From Pseudoalteromonas luteoviolacea NCIMB 1944 (GTDB lineage Bacteria > Pseudomonadota > Gammaproteobacteria > Enterobacterales > Alteromonadaceae), in assembly GCF_001625565.1 (NCBI RefSeq), contig NZ_AUXS01000064.1, positions 248,001 through 312,000 of the forward strand: 64,000 nt of DNA, read 5' to 3'. How positions within the stretch are numbered: the first letter of the stretch is position 1; each line of letters begins with the position of its first letter. This document shows, in pieces, positions 63,419 to 64,000 of this stretch. A program made the position numbers and the translations under genes. A model generated the notes under the pieces. The model was given only the letters and a program-made list of their open reading frames with translations, did not search any database and had not been told where the DNA came from.

Positions 63419-64000
63419 TCAAAGCTTCTCTTTATATTGAAGTGACGACAATGGCATACTTTGGGAGTGAGTAACATGGCCCTTGATGTCTTTTAACCCG
63501 AAATGGATAACAGGGTCACTCTTTTGCCAATTAATTTCAATAAACCCATAATTCACTTGCGACGTGCTCTCGCCAACCCGGTGTTTATTTGGACTGACAT
63601 CTTTCCACTTTTGAGTTAATCCTGAGCTCGTGACTTCCCACAAAGGATAGCCCCGTTTTGTTTGATATTTTGATAGTTCACCCCAGTGAGTGTCACCGCT
63701 TATCATGATCACACCACCTATTTGATGCGCTTCTATAAAATCAAATAACCGCGCTCGGTCAGCTGGAAAGTTTGCCCAGCTCTCCCATCCCGTAAAGTCT
63801 GGGATCAACTGTAAACTAGAGGAAATTATTTTCACCTTGGCGGGCTTTAATAGCTCTTGTTCAAGCCATTGCCACTGCTGCTCTCCCAACATAGATGTAG
63901 TATCATCGACAGGCCTATAGGGTCCCTTATTATTGAATAAGCTTCCCACCCAGTAACTCAATGTACCAACCGAGTTGAGTTGTGGTCGATTCCATCGTAG
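63419..64000 (-). CDS. PhoD-like alkaline phosphatase, C-terminal part (runs off the window)
   Basis: The frame stays open to the right edge of the window (LRWNRPQLNSVGTLSYWVGS before the first usable TTG), so this is the C-terminal part of a longer gene starting beyond base 64000. The metallophosphatase motif SGDTHWGELS with the metal-binding His is present, and the last 60 residues are a beta-rich tail. PhoD enzymes hydrolyse phosphate mono- and diesters outside the cytoplasm. The signal peptide is not in view. Confidence 0.72.
   Translation of the reverse strand, partial: LRWNRPQLNSVGTLSYWVGSLFNNKGPYRPVDDTTSMLGEQQWQWLEQELLKPAKVKIISSSLQLIPDFTGWESWANFPADRARLFDFIEAHQIGGVIMISGDTHWGELSKYQTKRGYPLWEVTSSGLTQKWKDVSPNKHRVGESTSQVNYGFIEINWQKSDPVIHFGLKDIKGHVTHSQSMPLSSLQYKEKL

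Overview
The window is a stretch of a Gram-negative, probably marine gammaproteobacterial chromosome. Pseudoalteromonas or a close relative is my inference. It rests on the moderate-to-low G+C, an H-NOX/histidine kinase pair, a QmcA/NfeD pair, many Sec-exported proteases with PPC-type C-termini, an AcrB-type pump, a TonB-dependent receptor and gammaproteobacterial Fur-like sites. I saw no rRNA, tRNA, CRISPR array or intact insertion sequence.

Layout. 0.2-9.0 kb: two PLD-nuclease/superfamily 2 helicase proteins, one ending in a LexA-like S24 domain, with an AAA-type ATPase and a methyltransferase; this looks like a DNA-defence or repair module. 9.4-13.1 kb: an exported RTX-repeat protein, then a soluble histidine kinase overlapping an H-NOX haem/NO sensor gene. 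13.1-17.5 kb: six tandem paralogues of a roughly 190-residue membrane protein I cannot assign to a family, followed by about 1.1 kb of long direct repeats. 19.4-24.2 kb: a short GG-leader peptide and an RND pump with its adaptor. 24.5-29.2 kb: a tight five-gene operon (reductase, aminotransferase, START-like protein, acyl-CoA dehydrogenase, formyltransferase) behind a near-consensus Fur box.

29.4-35.9 kb: an M6-type protease, a TPR protein, a candidate small RNA, NudB, a methyltransferase and qmcA-nfeD. 36.3-38.2 kb: two HTH regulators, a membrane protein and two tiny paralogous peptides sharing a GKGSGP core, too small to be found easily. 38.2-49.9 kb: an SDR, an AraC-type regulator with a START-like partner, a CE2-like esterase, an iron-linked response regulator/kinase/TonB receptor set, RecQ, a GNAT and a lipoprotein. 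50-60 kb: an export and proteolysis locus on the minus strand with a classical subtilase, a Hint (intein-like) protein, a protein carrying two copies of the same small domain, two divergent subtilase-like paralogues and a zinc metallopeptidase. 60-64 kb: a diguanylate cyclase, two more GG-leader peptides, a pentapeptide-repeat protein and the end of a PhoD-like phosphatase.

The likeliest places for undescribed biology are the GKGSGP peptide locus, the six-copy membrane protein array, the three dispersed GG-leader peptides, the Fur-linked five-gene operon, and the Hint/repeat-domain pair beside the subtilases. All functions are read from motifs; no searches were run.
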